DNA of 6,383 nucleotides from DATKQI01 sp035532755 (GTDB taxonomy: Bacteria > Pseudomonadota > Alphaproteobacteria > Acetobacterales > Acetobacteraceae), in assembly GCA_035532755.1 (NCBI GenBank), contig DATKQI010000367.1:1-6383 (forward strand), in the 5' to 3' direction. The notes under the pieces are model-generated. The model worked only from the letters and a program-made list of their open reading frames with translations, did no database searches and was not told the origin of the DNA. This document shows, one piece after another, positions 5,350-6,383 of this stretch; the first letter of the stretch is position 1, and every line of letters starts with the position of its first letter. The position numbers and the translations under genes are program-made.

Positions 5350-6383
5350 TCAGGCCGCCCCGGTCAGTTCGACGATCAGGCGGGCAAGGTCGGCCGGCCG
5401 TTCCATATGCGCCATGTGGCCTGCATCGGCGAAGCGCTCCACGCGCACCCCGGCCGGCAGGCCATCCGCGTGAGCCGCGGGAATGATGCGGTCCTGCGCG
5501 CCCCAGACAACCAGCGCCGGGATCGTGACGGCATTCAGCGCGGCCCGGTGGGAGGCGGTCTGCCGCCCATCCACGAAGTTCGCCGCGGCGATCGCCTGCA
5601 ACGCCGCCTCCACCCCGTCGAGCCGCTTGTAGCGCAGCAATGCTTCGACCATCTCCCGGCCGATCAGCGACGGGTCGGCGAACAGCATCTCCAGCACCGG
5701 CTGCAGCTGCTTGCCGCGCCGGGCGGCGATGAAGCCTGCGATGTAGTCCTTGTTGATCTCCGCCCCCAGCCCGGCCGGGGAGATCAGCGTGAGCGACAGC
5801 GCCTGCGGGGCGAGTGCCAGAGCCACCGCCCCACCCAGCGAATGGCCGACCAGATGGGCGGAGCCGATCCCCCGTTCGCGCATCAGCGTCGCGACCGCGC
5901 GGGCGAGTGCCGGCGCATCCGCCCCGTTCAGCACCTTGCCGGAACCGCCATGGCCGGGCAGGTCGATCGCGAGGGTGCGGAAATGCTCGGCCAGCAGCGG
6001 CTGAAGGAACATCCAGTTGTTCAGGTCGCCGCCGAAGCCGTGGATCAGGACCAGCGGCGGCGCATCCTCCGGCCCGGCTTCCAGCACCTGGATCGGGCCT
6101 TCGGCGGTTGCCACGCGCACCGGCTCCGGCGCGGCGGCCTCGGCGGCGGCCGATTGCGCGAAGCTTGCCTGCGCGTCGGCGATGAAGGCGTCGATCTCCT
6201 CCGCGTTCGCCACGGCGGCATCGACCACGCCGATGAGCGCGCCCACCGGCACCGTCTCCCCGGGCTTCACCACCTGCCGGCGCAGCGTGCCGGCGGCGGG
6301 GCTTTCATAGGAGGCGGTGATCTTGCTCGTTTCGATATCGGCGACCTCGTCCCCCGCCGCCACGGCCTCCCCCTCCGCCTTCA
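5350..6383 (-). CDS. acoC: Lipoyl domain/alpha-beta hydrolase fusion, acetoin dehydrogenase E2 component, N terminus missing
   Basis: Partial gene whose start lies beyond the right edge; 343 complete codons are visible. Positions below count from the GTG at 6363-6361, an internal codon. The first visible part is the lipoyl domain: KAEGEAVAAGDEVADIETSK, with lipoyl lysine K14, then the AAGTLRRQVVKPGETVPVG hairpin (23-41). An Ala/Glu-rich linker (about 50-88) leads to an alpha/beta hydrolase fold with HGFGGD (108-113), nucleophile S175 in GHSLGG, D291 in GAQDRIIP and H316 in AGHMAHME, so the catalytic triad looks complete. This is the architecture of AcoC, the dihydrolipoyl acetyltransferase of the acetoin dehydrogenase complex, which makes acetyl-CoA and acetaldehyde from acetoin. 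About 25-30 residues are probably missing. The E1 genes would be expected to the right, outside the window. Another complex using the same fusion is possible. Confidence 0.88.
   Translation of the reverse strand, partial: KAEGEAVAAGDEVADIETSKITASYESPAAGTLRRQVVKPGETVPVGALIGVVDAAVANAEEIDAFIADAQASFAQSAAAEAAAPEPVRVATAEGPIQVLEAGPEDAPPLVLIHGFGGDLNNWMFLQPLLAEHFRTLAIDLPGHGGSGKVLNGADAPALARAVATLMRERGIGSAHLVGHSLGGAVALALAPQALSLTLISPAGLGAEINKDYIAGFIAARRGKQLQPVLEMLFADPSLIGREMVEALLRYKRLDGVEAALQAIAAANFVDGRQTASHRAALNAVTIPALVVWGAQDRIIPAAHADGLPAGVRVERFADAGHMAHMERPADLARLIVELTGAA

Overview
The window is GC-rich and gene-dense. Protein family content and codon use point to an alphaproteobacterium, possibly Rhodospirillales/Acetobacteraceae; the family is a guess. 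Six protein genes are visible and two of them run off the window edges. No phage genes, transposase, rRNA, tRNA or CRISPR array were recognised.

Layout from left to right. (1) 1-312, minus: the N-terminal 104 residues of L-serine ammonia-lyase. (2) 313-490: a gap with two elaborate palindromes that share the same terminal hexamers. (3) 491-970, minus: an Lrp/AsnC-family regulator. (4) 971-1175: a divergent control region with an isolated AT-rich patch. (5) 1176-2159, plus: thioredoxin reductase TrxB. (6) 2230-3126, plus: a LysR-family regulator, probably co-transcribed with trxB. (7) 3130-4746, minus: a large FAD-dependent dehydrogenase of the COG2509 type, tail-to-tail with the LysR gene across a 3-bp gap. 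(8) 4747-5349: about 600 bp without a convincing protein gene, ending in a strong plus-strand intrinsic terminator preceded by a run of perfect hairpins, which suggests a small structured RNA. (9) 5350 to beyond the right edge, minus: a lipoyl domain fused to an alpha/beta hydrolase, the architecture of the acetoin dehydrogenase E2 component AcoC.

How the parts may work together. The Lrp-family gene lies between serine deaminase and trxB, so its product could control either or both and probably acts on its own promoter; this is inferred from position. TrxB supplies electrons from NADPH to thioredoxin, and the downstream LysR gene may respond to a related signal. The right-hand gene should belong to an acetoin cleavage operon whose other genes lie outside the window. 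The most unusual content is non-coding: the probable RNA at about 5020-5211 and the paired palindromes at 388-491.
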